Shown piece by piece: positions 17,325-24,839 of a DNA stretch of 40,137 bases. How positions within the stretch are numbered: position 1 is the stretch's first letter; each line of letters starts with the position of its first letter. Below the pieces are notes generated by a model that was not told the origin of the DNA, made no database searches, and worked only from the letters and a program-made list of their open reading frames with translations. The stretch is taken from positions 1 to 40,137 of the forward strand of contig SCQS01000073.1 in the NCBI GenBank assembly GCA_004299705.1. The letters run 5' to 3'. Both the position numbers and the translations under genes were made by a program. Origin of the DNA: Rhodanobacteraceae bacterium. GTDB lineage: Bacteria; Pseudomonadota; Gammaproteobacteria; Xanthomonadales; Rhodanobacteraceae.

Positions 17325-17431
17325 ACCCCCTTCCAACGGAAGGGGGTCGGCGCGAAGCGCCGGGGGGGATGTTGTTCCAGCGAAGCAGAAAGCCATCCCC
17401 CTCGATCCCCCTTCGCAAGCGAAGGGGGAGG
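17325..17431 (+). repeat. Multi-hairpin GC-rich repeat, copy C (inside the permease operon)
   Basis: The full unit has outer hairpin ACCCCCTTCC-AAC-GGAAGGGGGT, inner hairpin CGGCGC-GAA-GCGCCG and GGGGGGGATG. A spacer then leads to AAAGCCATCCCCCTCGAT and hairpin CCCCCTTCGC-AA-GCGAAGGGGG, ending AGG. The inner hairpin differs in sequence from copy B but keeps perfect self-complementarity. The terminal GGGGGAGG lies six bases before an in-frame ATG at 17438, so the repeat may supply a ribosome-binding site for the next gene. Confidence 0.8.
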
Positions 17432-17452
17432 TAATGAATGGGAGCGCGTGAC

Positions 17453-18766
17453 ATGTTCGGCTATTACCTCGACCTCGCACTGCACAGCTTCAAGCGCAAT
17501 CCGGCGCTCACGGCGTTGATGGTGCTCGCGATTGCCGTGGGCATCGGCGCGAGCATGACGACGCTGACCGTGCTGCACGTGCTTTCCGGTGATCCGTTGC
17601 CCGGCAAGAGCGCCGACATTTATTACCCGCAGATCGACCCGCAGGACGCGCGCGGGATGATGCCCGGCACGATGCCGCCGGAGCAGGTCACCCTGATCGA
17701 CGGGGTGAACCTGCTGCGGGCAAAGCGTGCGGATCGACAAGCCTTGATGTTCGGCGGCGCGGTGCCGATCCAGCCGGATTCCTCCACGCTGGATCCTTTC
17801 TACGTGGAGGCGCGCTTCACCACTGCGGACTTCTTCCCGATGTTCGATGCGCCGTTTCTTTATGGGCATGGCTGGAGCGCGGCCGATGACCAGGCGCGTG
17901 CCCGCGAAGTCGTGATCACGCGGCGGCTCGACGACAAGCTGTTCCGTGGCGCGGACAGCGTGGGCCGCACCTTGCAGATTGGCGGCACGACGTTTCGCGT
18001 TGTCGGCGTGCTCGATCGCTGGCGCCCCAACCCGCATTTCTACGACCTCGATACCGGGGAATACGATTATTTCGAGCAGGTGTTCCTGCCCCTGCAAACC
18101 GCGATGGAGCTGCATTTCGACCACAACGGTTCCAGCGACTGTTGGGGCAATGGCACGGGCGGCAGCAACTCGGCGGGAATCTATCCCTCGCCGCAGTGCG
18201 TGTGGCTGCAGTTCTGGGTGGAACTGGACAGTCCGGCGAAGGCCGCCGCGTACAAGCAGTTTCTGATCCACTATTCGGAGGAACAAAGGGCGCTGGGTCG
18301 CTTCCAGCGCGCGCCGAACGTGCGCCTCGACAACCTCATGCAGTGGCTGGCTTACGAGCAGGTGGTGCCGAGCGATGTGCGCTTGCAGGCGTGGCTGGCG
18401 TTCGGCTTCCTGCTGGTGTGCCTGGTCAATACCGTGGGCCTGATGCTGGCCAAGTTCCTGCGTCGCTCGAGCGAATTGAGCGTGCGCCGCGCGCTGGGAG
18501 CATCCAAGCGCGCGTTGTTCGCGCAATTGCTGACCGAGGCCGGCGTGGTCGGAATTGCGGGCGGTGTCGGTGGGCTGTTGCTGGCGTTGCTGGGGTTGTG
18601 GCTGGTCAGGCGACGACCGTCCGACTACGCGGCGTTGGCGCATCTGGACCCGGCGATGTTGGCGGCCACGTTCGCGCTCGCGCTCGCGGCCAGCCTGATC
18701 GCGGGGGTATTGCCCGCGTGGCGCGCCTGCAACGTTGCGCCCGCCTTGCAAATCAAGAGCAACTGA
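17453..18766 (+). CDS. MacB/FtsX-type ABC transporter permease (unit 2, protein a)
   Basis: A 437-residue permease paralogous to the first operon gene. It shares MxGYYxDLAL at the start and a helix at about 17-40. The periplasmic domain opens with SGDPLPGKSADIYYPQID, and C-terminal FtsX helices follow a SELSVRRALGASKRALFAQLLTEAG loop. The loop reads SVRRALGA where unit 1 has GIRRALGA. The start at 17453 is chosen by alignment to the paralogue and by GGAG nine bases upstream. An in-frame ATG at 17438 sits behind the GGGGGAGG of repeat C and would add five residues; either could be used. It follows unit 1 after a 133-bp gap filled by repeat C, and the next start codon lies one base after its stop. 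Confidence 0.86.
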   Translation: MFGYYLDLALHSFKRNPALTALMVLAIAVGIGASMTTLTVLHVLSGDPLPGKSADIYYPQIDPQDARGMMPGTMPPEQVTLIDGVNLLRAKRADRQALMFGGAVPIQPDSSTLDPFYVEARFTTADFFPMFDAPFLYGHGWSAADDQARAREVVITRRLDDKLFRGADSVGRTLQIGGTTFRVVGVLDRWRPNPHFYDLDTGEYDYFEQVFLPLQTAMELHFDHNGSSDCWGNGTGGSNSAGIYPSPQCVWLQFWVELDSPAKAAAYKQFLIHYSEEQRALGRFQRAPNVRLDNLMQWLAYEQVVPSDVRLQAWLAFGFLLVCLVNTVGLMLAKFLRRSSELSVRRALGASKRALFAQLLTEAGVVGIAGGVGGLLLALLGLWLVRRRPSDYAALAHLDPAMLAATFALALAASLIAGVLPAWRACNVAPALQIKSN

Positions 18767-18767
18767 C

Positions 18768-20000
18768 ATGGACATCCTGCCCATCCTGAAGACATTGCGT
18801 CGGCACAAGGTCATCCTCTGGCTGCTGACGATCGAGATCGCGCTGACCTGCGCGATCGTGTGCAATGGCGTGTTCCTGATCACGCAGCGCCTGCATCACA
18901 TGGACATGCCCAGCGGCATTGCGGAGCATGATCTGCTGCTGGTCCGGCAGGCGCCGATCAAACCTTCGCCGGATCGCTACGCGCGGGCGCGGGAGGATCT
19001 TGTAGCGCTGCGGCAGATCCCGGGTGTATTGGCGGTCGGCATGACGAACCAGGTGCCGTTCGGGTGGGCATCGTCCAACGGCAATGTCATGCTGAAGCCC
19101 ACGCAGGCGCACCGCACCCTCGGTGCCGGCACTTACTGGGGCGAAAACCTGGTGCAGGCGTTCGGCCTGCATCTGATCGCGGGGCGCGATTTTGCGCCGG
19201 GGGAGTACGTCGACGCCAGTACGGTGATCCATGCGCTTGCCACCGGCGGCGATCAATTGTTCCCGCTGCCGACCGTGATTACGCACGCCCTGGCCGAGCG
19301 CTTGTGGCCACATCAAAATGCCTTGGGCAAGCTGATCTACTTGTCTCCGCAGGCGAGCATGCGCGTCGTAGGTGTCGTGGCGGGACTGGCGCGATCCAAC
19401 GCCTACAACACCGCGACCGCGCAGTACTCGCTGCTGGCACCGCTGCGCTTTGGTGCAGGCAAGGACCAGATCTATCTATTGCGCACGCGGCCGCAGGATC
19501 GCCGGCGGGTCAGGGCGGCCGCCGTTGCCGCACTCAAGCGGATCGATCCCGAGCGCGTGATTACCCACGTGCAGACCTTCGATGAAGTCCGCGACCAGTT
19601 TTTCCAGAACGACCGTGCGATGGCCGGCATGCTGGTCGGCGTGATCGTGGCGGTGTTGCTGGTGACGGGGCTGGGCATCGTCGGGCTTGCCAGTTTCTGG
19701 GTCGGCCAGCGCCGCAAGCAGATCGGCATCCGCCGTGCGCTGGGCGCGACGCGCGCCGACATTTTGCGTTACTTCCAGACCGAGAATTTCCTGATCGTCA
19801 CCTTCGGCATCATCGTCGGAATGGTGCTGGCCTACGGCCTCAGCCTGTTGCTGATGCAGCATTACGAATTGCCGCGCCTGCCGCTGTCCTATCTGCCGAT
19901 CGGCGCGATCGCGCTGTGGCTTATCGGCCAGCTTGCGGTACTGGGCCCGGCGTTGCGCGCCGCAGCCGTGCCGCCGGTGGTGGCGACGCGGAGCGTGTGA
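18768..20000 (+). CDS. MacB/FtsX-type ABC transporter permease (unit 2, protein b)
   Basis: A 410-residue permease paralogous to the second gene. The N-terminus (LKTLRRHKVILWLLTIEIALTCAIVCNGVFL) contains the first helix. The periplasmic domain spans about 45-285, and the FtsX block contains FWVGQRRKQIGIRRALGATRADILRYFQ. One base separates it from the preceding stop, so the pair is surely co-translated. Over 96 nt spanning the conserved FtsX motif (19692-19787) it is 94% identical in DNA to the unit 1 gene (17008-17103), far more than elsewhere. Repeat copy D starts six bases after its stop. It is the last gene of the quartet; no ATPase or HlyD-type adaptor follows. Confidence 0.87.
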   Translation: MDILPILKTLRRHKVILWLLTIEIALTCAIVCNGVFLITQRLHHMDMPSGIAEHDLLLVRQAPIKPSPDRYARAREDLVALRQIPGVLAVGMTNQVPFGWASSNGNVMLKPTQAHRTLGAGTYWGENLVQAFGLHLIAGRDFAPGEYVDASTVIHALATGGDQLFPLPTVITHALAERLWPHQNALGKLIYLSPQASMRVVGVVAGLARSNAYNTATAQYSLLAPLRFGAGKDQIYLLRTRPQDRRRVRAAAVAALKRIDPERVITHVQTFDEVRDQFFQNDRAMAGMLVGVIVAVLLVTGLGIVGLASFWVGQRRKQIGIRRALGATRADILRYFQTENFLIVTFGIIVGMVLAYGLSLLLMQHYELPRLPLSYLPIGAIALWLIGQLAVLGPALRAAAVPPVVATRSV

Positions 20001-20005
20001 GGTTT

Positions 20006-20125
20006 ACCCCCTTCGGAACACGAAGGGGGCCGAAGACGCTTGCTGCAGGCAAGCGGCTTCGGGGGGATGGCATTGACGGGCGGAGAGCCATCCCCCTCAT
20101 TCCCCCTTCCTGCGGAAGGGGGAGG
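20006..20125 (+). repeat. Multi-hairpin GC-rich repeat, copy D
   Basis: The unit has outer hairpin ACCCCCTTCG-GAACA-CGAAGGGGG and an enlarged inner hairpin, CCGAAGACGCTTGC paired with GCAAGCGGCTTCGG around a short TGCAG loop (one mismatch). GGGGGGATG, a spacer, GAGCCATCCCCCTCATT and hairpin CCCCCTTCC-TGC-GGAAGGGGGAGG follow. Additional related palindromes (CCTTTCGC-AA-GCGAAAGG) continue to about 20190, next to the DUF4168 gene end. It immediately follows the last permease gene. Confidence 0.8.
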
Positions 20126-20206
20126 AAAGGCGGCCTTTCGCAAGCGAAAGGGGAAGAAAATCCCTCTTCCGGCGGGTGGGGCGGAAAGGGGAGGCAAACG
20201 AATCGC

Positions 20207-20638
20207 TTACGACGTGGGCGGTTTCGGTTGCTGCATCAGCTTGATCAGTTTGGTGCGAACCTTGCTGTCGGTTTGCGCGACCATCGCGATCTGCTCGTAG
20301 CGCTGCACCGAGAGATCGTTGCTGCGCACTGCGGCTTCCATTTCCTGTTCGGCAGACTTTTGCAGTTTGGTGCGGTCGCCCGCGCTTTTCGCCTGCGCGA
20401 TCTGCGGCTGCGCGGTCTGCTTGATGGTTTCCACTTCGCGGGCGGCTTGCGCGAAATGCTGCAGTTCCGCATCGGTCGGGGCCGGTCCGGTGTTGGTGTG
20501 CGCGGCTGCCTGATTCTGGCTCGGGGCCTGTTGCGGTTGCGCTGCCGGTTGCGTCTGGGCGAGCGCCATGGGTGCCAGCATGCCGACACCGAGCGCCACG
20601 GCCACGGCGGCGCCCACTCGGTGAAGTCGCGGATTCAT
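20207..20638 (-). CDS. DUF4168 exported protein
   Basis: A 143-residue protein with a signal peptide (hydrophobic core AAVAVALGVGMLAPMALA, cleavage after ALA, near residue 28). A Gln/Ala/Pro-rich linker (about 28-50) leads to a helical DUF4168 domain that starts with TDAELQHFAQAAREVETI and ends with a QQPKPPTS tail. The ATG at 20638 has AGAGGA six bases upstream; the frame extends further but without a better start. DUF4168 proteins are small periplasmic or secreted proteins of unknown function found in many proteobacteria and cyanobacteria. It is transcribed alone, convergent with the permease operon. Confidence 0.85.
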   Translation of the reverse strand: MNPRLHRVGAAVAVALGVGMLAPMALAQTQPAAQPQQAPSQNQAAAHTNTGPAPTDAELQHFAQAAREVETIKQTAQPQIAQAKSAGDRTKLQKSAEQEMEAAVRSNDLSVQRYEQIAMVAQTDSKVRTKLIKLMQQPKPPTS

Positions 20639-20704
20639 GGGGTTGTCCTCTTGCTGCGGATGGATGCGATGCCGATCGACACCACGCTCCAACCGTAGCG
20701 GGCC

Positions 20705-20732
20705 GTGCGGCGCGGGTTCAACCGCGCCGCAC
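20705..20732. repeat. Perfect 11-bp GC hairpin upstream of the DUF4168 gene
   Basis: GTGCGGCGCGG (20705-20715) pairs exactly with CCGCGCCGCAC (20722-20732) around GTTCAA. Neither strand has a T-tract, so it is not a standard terminator. It lies 67 bp upstream of the DUF4168 start codon, in its likely promoter or leader. A second small dyad, ATTCAG (20761-20766) with CTGAAT (20776-20781), lies nearby. Confidence 0.6.
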
Positions 20733-20862
20733 CCGAAGGTTCAGGTTGCGGTAGAGGACGATTCAGTCTTGCAGCCTGAATAGACTTGCCCTGCCACGAC
20801 AGGTGCTGGCGTGAGTCGGGGTCCACCTTGTTGCGGTGACGATCTCCGCCCTGTAGGGGTGC

Positions 20863-20876
20863 TATCAATAGTGATA
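20863..20876 (+). promoter_or_regulatory. Candidate operator of hicAB
   Basis: TATCA-ATAG-TGATA is an inverted repeat ten bases upstream of the hicA start codon. Toxin-antitoxin operons are commonly autorepressed through such sites by the antitoxin; here the HicB C-terminus resembles a ribbon-helix-helix DNA-binding domain. The assignment rests only on position and symmetry. Confidence 0.4.
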
Positions 20877-20886
20877 CCATGTTCGC

Positions 20887-21138
20887 ATGGACAGGATAGC
20901 CAGGTTGGTGCAGCGGATGCGTGATCCTCCGCGCAACGTTGGCTTTGCCGATCTCGCCAGGGTGTGCGACCACTGTTTCGGACGGCCGCGACAGCGAGGC
21001 ACCAGCCATCGCGTCTATCGCACCCCGTGGGCGGGCGATCCGCGCGTGAACGTCCAGCGTGGCGCCGCCGGGATGGCCAAGGCTTATCAAGTCAGGCAGG
21101 TATTGACCGCAATCGACAGGCTGGAAAGAGAATCATGA
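20887..21138 (+). CDS. hicA: HicA-type toxin (mRNA interferase)
   Basis: An 83-residue protein of the HicA/YcfA family, a small double-stranded-RNA-binding-like fold that cleaves mRNA when freed from HicB. The catalytic histidine motif is visible as RGTSHRVYRTP (His at about 41), near FADLARVCDHCFG. The C-terminal KAYQVRQVLTAI helix matches the family's V..VL..I ending. The stop overlaps the hicB start by four bases (ATGA), and the toxin-before-antitoxin order is usual for hicAB. It is slightly longer at the N-terminus than minimal HicA toxins. Whether the pair is active cannot be judged from sequence. Confidence 0.8.
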   Translation: MDRIARLVQRMRDPPRNVGFADLARVCDHCFGRPRQRGTSHRVYRTPWAGDPRVNVQRGAAGMAKAYQVRQVLTAIDRLERES

Positions 21139-21458
21139 ACGCTCGGCATTACACCTATCGCGTCATCTGGTCGGAAGAAGACAAGGAGTACGTTGGTCTG
21201 TGCGCCGAGTTTCCGGGTCTTTCCTGGTTGGCCGGTACGATGGAGGGCGCGCTCAAGGGCATCGCGCGCGTGGTGACAAGCGTGGTGAAGGATATGGAAA
21301 AATCGGGTGAGGTGGTGCCGGAACCGATCAGCGCGCGACGCTATTCCGGCAAGTTCCAGGTGCGTACCACGCCCGAACGCCACCGGTTGCTGGCGTTGCA
21401 GGCGGCCGAAGCAGGCGTCAGCATCAACCGGTTGGTCAATGACCGGCTGGCCGGTTGA
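21135..21458 (+). CDS. hicB: HicB-type antitoxin
   Basis: A 107-residue antitoxin. The N-terminal half carries the degraded RNase-H-like HicB fold: YTYRVIWSEEDKEYVGLCAEFPGLS, then a helix beginning EGALKGI. The C-terminal half (about 73-107, GKFQVRTTPERHRLLALQAAEAGVSINRLVNDRLAG) is a ribbon-helix-helix or HicB-type DNA-binding segment. It should bind HicA and repress the operon, probably at the palindrome before hicA. It overlaps hicA by four bases. Repeat copy E begins nine bases after its stop. Confidence 0.82.
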   Translation: MNARHYTYRVIWSEEDKEYVGLCAEFPGLSWLAGTMEGALKGIARVVTSVVKDMEKSGEVVPEPISARRYSGKFQVRTTPERHRLLALQAAEAGVSINRLVNDRLAG

Positions 21459-21466
21459 ACTGACGA

Positions 21467-21538
21467 CATCCCCCCGATGCTGGGCATTCGCGCTGCGCGC
21501 GCGTTCGCTTCGCTTCGCCCCTTTCGTTGGAAGGGGGT
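21467..21538 (-). repeat. Multi-hairpin GC-rich repeat, copy E (partial, reverse orientation)
   Basis: Read on the minus strand it starts ACCCCCTTCCAACGAAAGGGG, runs through a GC-rich CGAAGCGAAGCGAACGCGCG core and ends GGGGGGATG. The CATCCCCCCGATGCTG edge is shared with the reverse unit of copy A at 1015. It fills the gap between hicB and the end of putA, two convergent genes. Confidence 0.7.
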
Positions 21539-21545
21539 AAAAACT

Positions 21546-24500
21546 TCAATCCTGCAGCGTCAACAGGCTCGCATTGCCACCCGCGGCGGTGGTGTTGACG
21601 GTCAAGGTACGTTCGGTGGCGAAGCGCAACAGATAATGCGGGCCGCCGGCCTTGGGGCCGGTGCCGGACAGGTTTTCGCCGCCGAAAGGTTGCGCGCCGA
21701 CCACCGCGCCGATCTGGTTGCGGTTGACGTAGGCGTTGCCGACGCGCATGCGGCTGGCGATGTAATCGACGGTCTCGTCGATGCGGCTGTGGATGCCGAG
21801 CGTGAGGCCGTAGCCGGTGGCGTTGATCTGGTCGATCACCTTGTCGAGTTCGCTGGACTTGAAACGCACCACGTGCAGGATCGGCCCGAACACTTCGCGT
21901 TTCAGCACGTTCAGCGACGGGATTTCGTAGGCGCGCGGCGCAAAGAAGGTACCGTTGGCGCAGGACGCATCCAGCGGAATCTCGCGGATCTTTTTCGCTT
22001 CCCTGTCCATGCGCGCGGCGTGTTTCTGCAGCATCGCCAACGCGTCGTCGTCGATCACCGGGCCGACGTCGGTGGACAGCAGCGCCGGATCGCCGACCTT
22101 CAACTCGTCCATCGCGCCGCCCAGCATGTCGATGACCTTGCCGGCTACGTCGTCCTGCACGAACAGCACGCGGCTGGCCGAGCAGCGCTGGCCGGCGGAG
22201 TCGAACGCGGAGGTCACCACGTCCTTGACCAGTTGTTCGGGCAGCGCCGAGGAATCCGCGATCATCGCGTTCTGGCCGCCGGTTTCCGCGATCAGCGCCG
22301 CGATCGGCGCGTCGCGCCCGGCCAGCGCGCGGTTGATCGCGCGCGCGGTTTCGGTGGAACCGGTGAACGCCACGCCGGATACGCGCGCGTCGGACGTCAG
22401 CAGCGGACCGACCACAGCGCCATCGCCGGGCACGAACTGCAGCACGTCGGCGGGCACGCCGGCCTCGTGCAGCAACTTGACCATCGCGTGCGCGATCAGC
22501 GTGGTCTGCTCGGCCGGCTTGGCGATCACGCTGTTGCCGGAAACCAGCGCGGCGCTGATCTGGCCGGTGAAGATCGCCAGCGGGAAGTTCCACGGCGAAA
22601 TGCACACGAACACGCCGCGGCCGTGCAGTGACAATTCGTTGGTCTCGCCGGTCGGGCCGGGCAGTTGTTCCGGCTGGCCGAACAGGCGGCGCGCCATGGT
22701 CGCGTAGTAGCGCAGAAAATCGGCAGCCTCGCGCACCTCGGCGATCGAGGCGGGGATGGTCTTGCCCGCCTCGCGCACGCACATCGAGATGAACTCGCCG
22801 CGGCGCGCTTCCAGCTGGTCGGCGGCGTGCTCCATGATCGCGGCGCGGCTGGCGGCGGGCAGGCGATCCCATGCGGGTTGCGCGGCTTCGGCGTTGGCGA
22901 GTGCCTTTTGCACCGTCGCCTTGTCGGCGGCAACCCAACCGCCGACTTCCACGCGGCGATCGGCGGGATTGGTCACCTTGACGGCGTTACCGGCAGGCGT
23001 GGCGCCGGGCACCAGCGGTGCAGCGGTCCACGGACCGGGATGGCGGTTGGCGGCTTCGGCGAGGGCCGCAAGTTCGTTGTCGCTGGACAGATTGACGCCC
23101 ATGGAATTCTTCCTCAAGTCCCCGTACAGGTGCACGGGCAGCGGGATGCGTGGATGCGGTTTGGATGGATAAGCGCGCACGGTTTCGCAGGGGTCACCAA
23201 CCAGTTGCTGCATGGGCAGAAACTCGTCCACCACATGATTGATGAAACTGGTGTTGGCGCCGTTTTCGAGCAGCCGGCGCACCAGGTACGGCAGCAGATC
23301 CTTGTGGCTGCCGACCGGCGCGTAGACGCGGCAGGGCACGTTCATGTGTTCTTTGCCGATCACCTCGGCGTACAGCTCGGCGCCCATGCCGTGCAGGCGC
23401 TGGTATTCGTACGGACGCCCCTTCGAGATGTGCTGGATCGCGGCGATGGTGTGCGCGTTGTGGGTCGCGAACTGCGGATAGATCAGCGTGGCGCCGGCCT
23501 CGAACATGCGCCGCGCGCAAGCGAGATACGACACGTCGGTGTTGGGTTTGCGCGTGTACACCGGATAGCCGGCAAGGCCGAGTTCCTGCGCCAGCTTGAT
23601 CTCCGCGTCCCAGTACGCGCCCTTGACCAGCCGCACGCACCAGCGGCGGCCCGCCGCCTGCGCGGTTTCGGCCAGCCAGTCGATCACGAACGGCGCGCGC
23701 TTCTGGTAGGCCTGCACGGCCAGGCCGAATCCGTTCCAGCCTGCGAGCGACGGATGCGTGAACACCGCCTGCAGGATGTCCAGCGACAGTTCCAAGCGCG
23801 CGGTTTCCTCGGCGTCGATGGTCAGCGCGATGCCGCGCGCCATCGCCTGCTGCGAGAGTTCCAGCACGCGCGGCACCAGTTCGTCCAGCACGCGCGCGCG
23901 CTGGGCCACTTCGTAACGCGGATGCAGCGCCGACAGCTTCACCGAGATCGACGGCGCCTCCAGCACGTCGCCGGCCTTCGGGTGCTGGCCCAGCGCGTCG
24001 ATGGCGTCGTGGTAGGCCGCAAGGTAAACGTCGGCGGCGGATTGCGTGAGCGCGGCCTCGCCCAGCATGTCGAACGAATAGCGATAGCGATCGTTGCCGT
24101 TGCGCTGCGCGCGCAGCAGCGCCGACTTGATGTCGCGGCCCATGATGAATTGTTGACCCATGATGCGCATGGCCTGGCGCACCGCCAGCCGTACCAGCGG
24201 CTCCCCGGCGCGGTTGATCAGGCGGCGCAGCGCGGCCTGGTAGTCGCGGCGGGTGGCCTCGGGCACGTTGACGATGTGGCCGGTCAGCAGCAGGCCCCAG
24301 GTCGAGGCATTGACCAGCACCGATTTGCTGGTGCCTATGTGTTTCTTCCAATCGGCTTCGGAAAGCTTGTCGCGGATCAGCTTGTCGGCGGTGTCGCTGT
24401 CGGGGATGCGCAACAGCGCCTCGGCAATGCACATCAAAAGAATGCCCTCGCTCGAGGACAGGTCGTACTGCTGCATGAAGGCCGCGATCGCGCTGCGCTG

Positions 24501-24695
24501 GTCCTGCTTGGCGCGCACCTTCTTCACGAGTTCCGCGGCGTGGGCCTCGACGGCCTCGCGTTCGTCCGCGGGCAGGCTGGCGCGGTCGAGCATGTCGTCG
24601 ACGGCTTCGGTTTCGTCGCGCAGCCAGGCATTGGTGATGCGCGCGCGCGCGGCACTCGGCGGCGCGGGCAGTTCGGAAGAGATGATCGGGACCAT
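21546..24695 (-). CDS. putA: Bifunctional proline dehydrogenase / L-glutamate-gamma-semialdehyde dehydrogenase
   Basis: Oxidises proline to glutamate in two steps at the membrane surface: FAD-dependent proline dehydrogenase, then an NAD-dependent aldehyde dehydrogenase. The 1049-residue chain has a helical arm domain (about 1-120), the PRODH barrel (about 165-470, with NRAGEPLVRLAVRQAMRIMGQQF and the late YEYQRLHGMG substrate motif) and the P5C dehydrogenase domain (about 540-1020). The latter shows the general base in AETGGQN (near 803) and the nucleophile in SAGQRCSASR (near 838). There is no ribbon-helix-helix repressor domain and no extra C-terminal domain, so this is the short bifunctional PutA and cannot autoregulate as in E. 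coli. The ATG is reached through a GGGAGGT about 22 bases upstream, an unusually long spacing. It is divergent from the cox supercluster. Confidence 0.95.
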   Translation of the reverse strand: MVPIISSELPAPPSAARARITNAWLRDETEAVDDMLDRASLPADEREAVEAHAAELVKKVRAKQDQRSAIAAFMQQYDLSSSEGILLMCIAEALLRIPDSDTADKLIRDKLSEADWKKHIGTSKSVLVNASTWGLLLTGHIVNVPEATRRDYQAALRRLINRAGEPLVRLAVRQAMRIMGQQFIMGRDIKSALLRAQRNGNDRYRYSFDMLGEAALTQSAADVYLAAYHDAIDALGQHPKAGDVLEAPSISVKLSALHPRYEVAQRARVLDELVPRVLELSQQAMARGIALTIDAEETARLELSLDILQAVFTHPSLAGWNGFGLAVQAYQKRAPFVIDWLAETAQAAGRRWCVRLVKGAYWDAEIKLAQELGLAGYPVYTRKPNTDVSYLACARRMFEAGATLIYPQFATHNAHTIAAIQHISKGRPYEYQRLHGMGAELYAEVIGKEHMNVPCRVYAPVGSHKDLLPYLVRRLLENGANTSFINHVVDEFLPMQQLVGDPCETVRAYPSKPHPRIPLPVHLYGDLRKNSMGVNLSSDNELAALAEAANRHPGPWTAAPLVPGATPAGNAVKVTNPADRRVEVGGWVAADKATVQKALANAEAAQPAWDRLPAASRAAIMEHAADQLEARRGEFISMCVREAGKTIPASIAEVREAADFLRYYATMARRLFGQPEQLPGPTGETNELSLHGRGVFVCISPWNFPLAIFTGQISAALVSGNSVIAKPAEQTTLIAHAMVKLLHEAGVPADVLQFVPGDGAVVGPLLTSDARVSGVAFTGSTETARAINRALAGRDAPIAALIAETGGQNAMIADSSALPEQLVKDVVTSAFDSAGQRCSASRVLFVQDDVAGKVIDMLGGAMDELKVGDPALLSTDVGPVIDDDALAMLQKHAARMDREAKKIREIPLDASCANGTFFAPRAYEIPSLNVLKREVFGPILHVVRFKSSELDKVIDQINATGYGLTLGIHSRIDETVDYIASRMRVGNAYVNRNQIGAVVGAQPFGGENLSGTGPKAGGPHYLLRFATERTLTVNTTAAGGNASLLTLQD

Positions 24696-24839
24696 CGGGA
24701 AGACCGAAAACGTGACCTCCCATTGTACTTTCTATGTACCCCGCAGCCAATGATGCGTGACAGAAAAGACTTGCCTCGGCGGGCTATTCTTGCTGCACTG
24801 ACCCCTTGGCCTTATGATTCAAGGATTGCGGTACCGCGG

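Noticed and set aside
24725-24739. GTAC-TTTCTAT-GTAC as an operator between putA and the DUF2244 gene
   Set aside because: Each half is the self-complementary tetramer GTAC, so the symmetry is trivial, and no promoter element can be aligned to it convincingly.
22665-24839. A long open frame antisense to putA that runs into the DUF2244 gene
   Set aside because: Only the last 166 codons look like a real protein; the upstream part is the shadow of putA. The start was therefore set at 24840.
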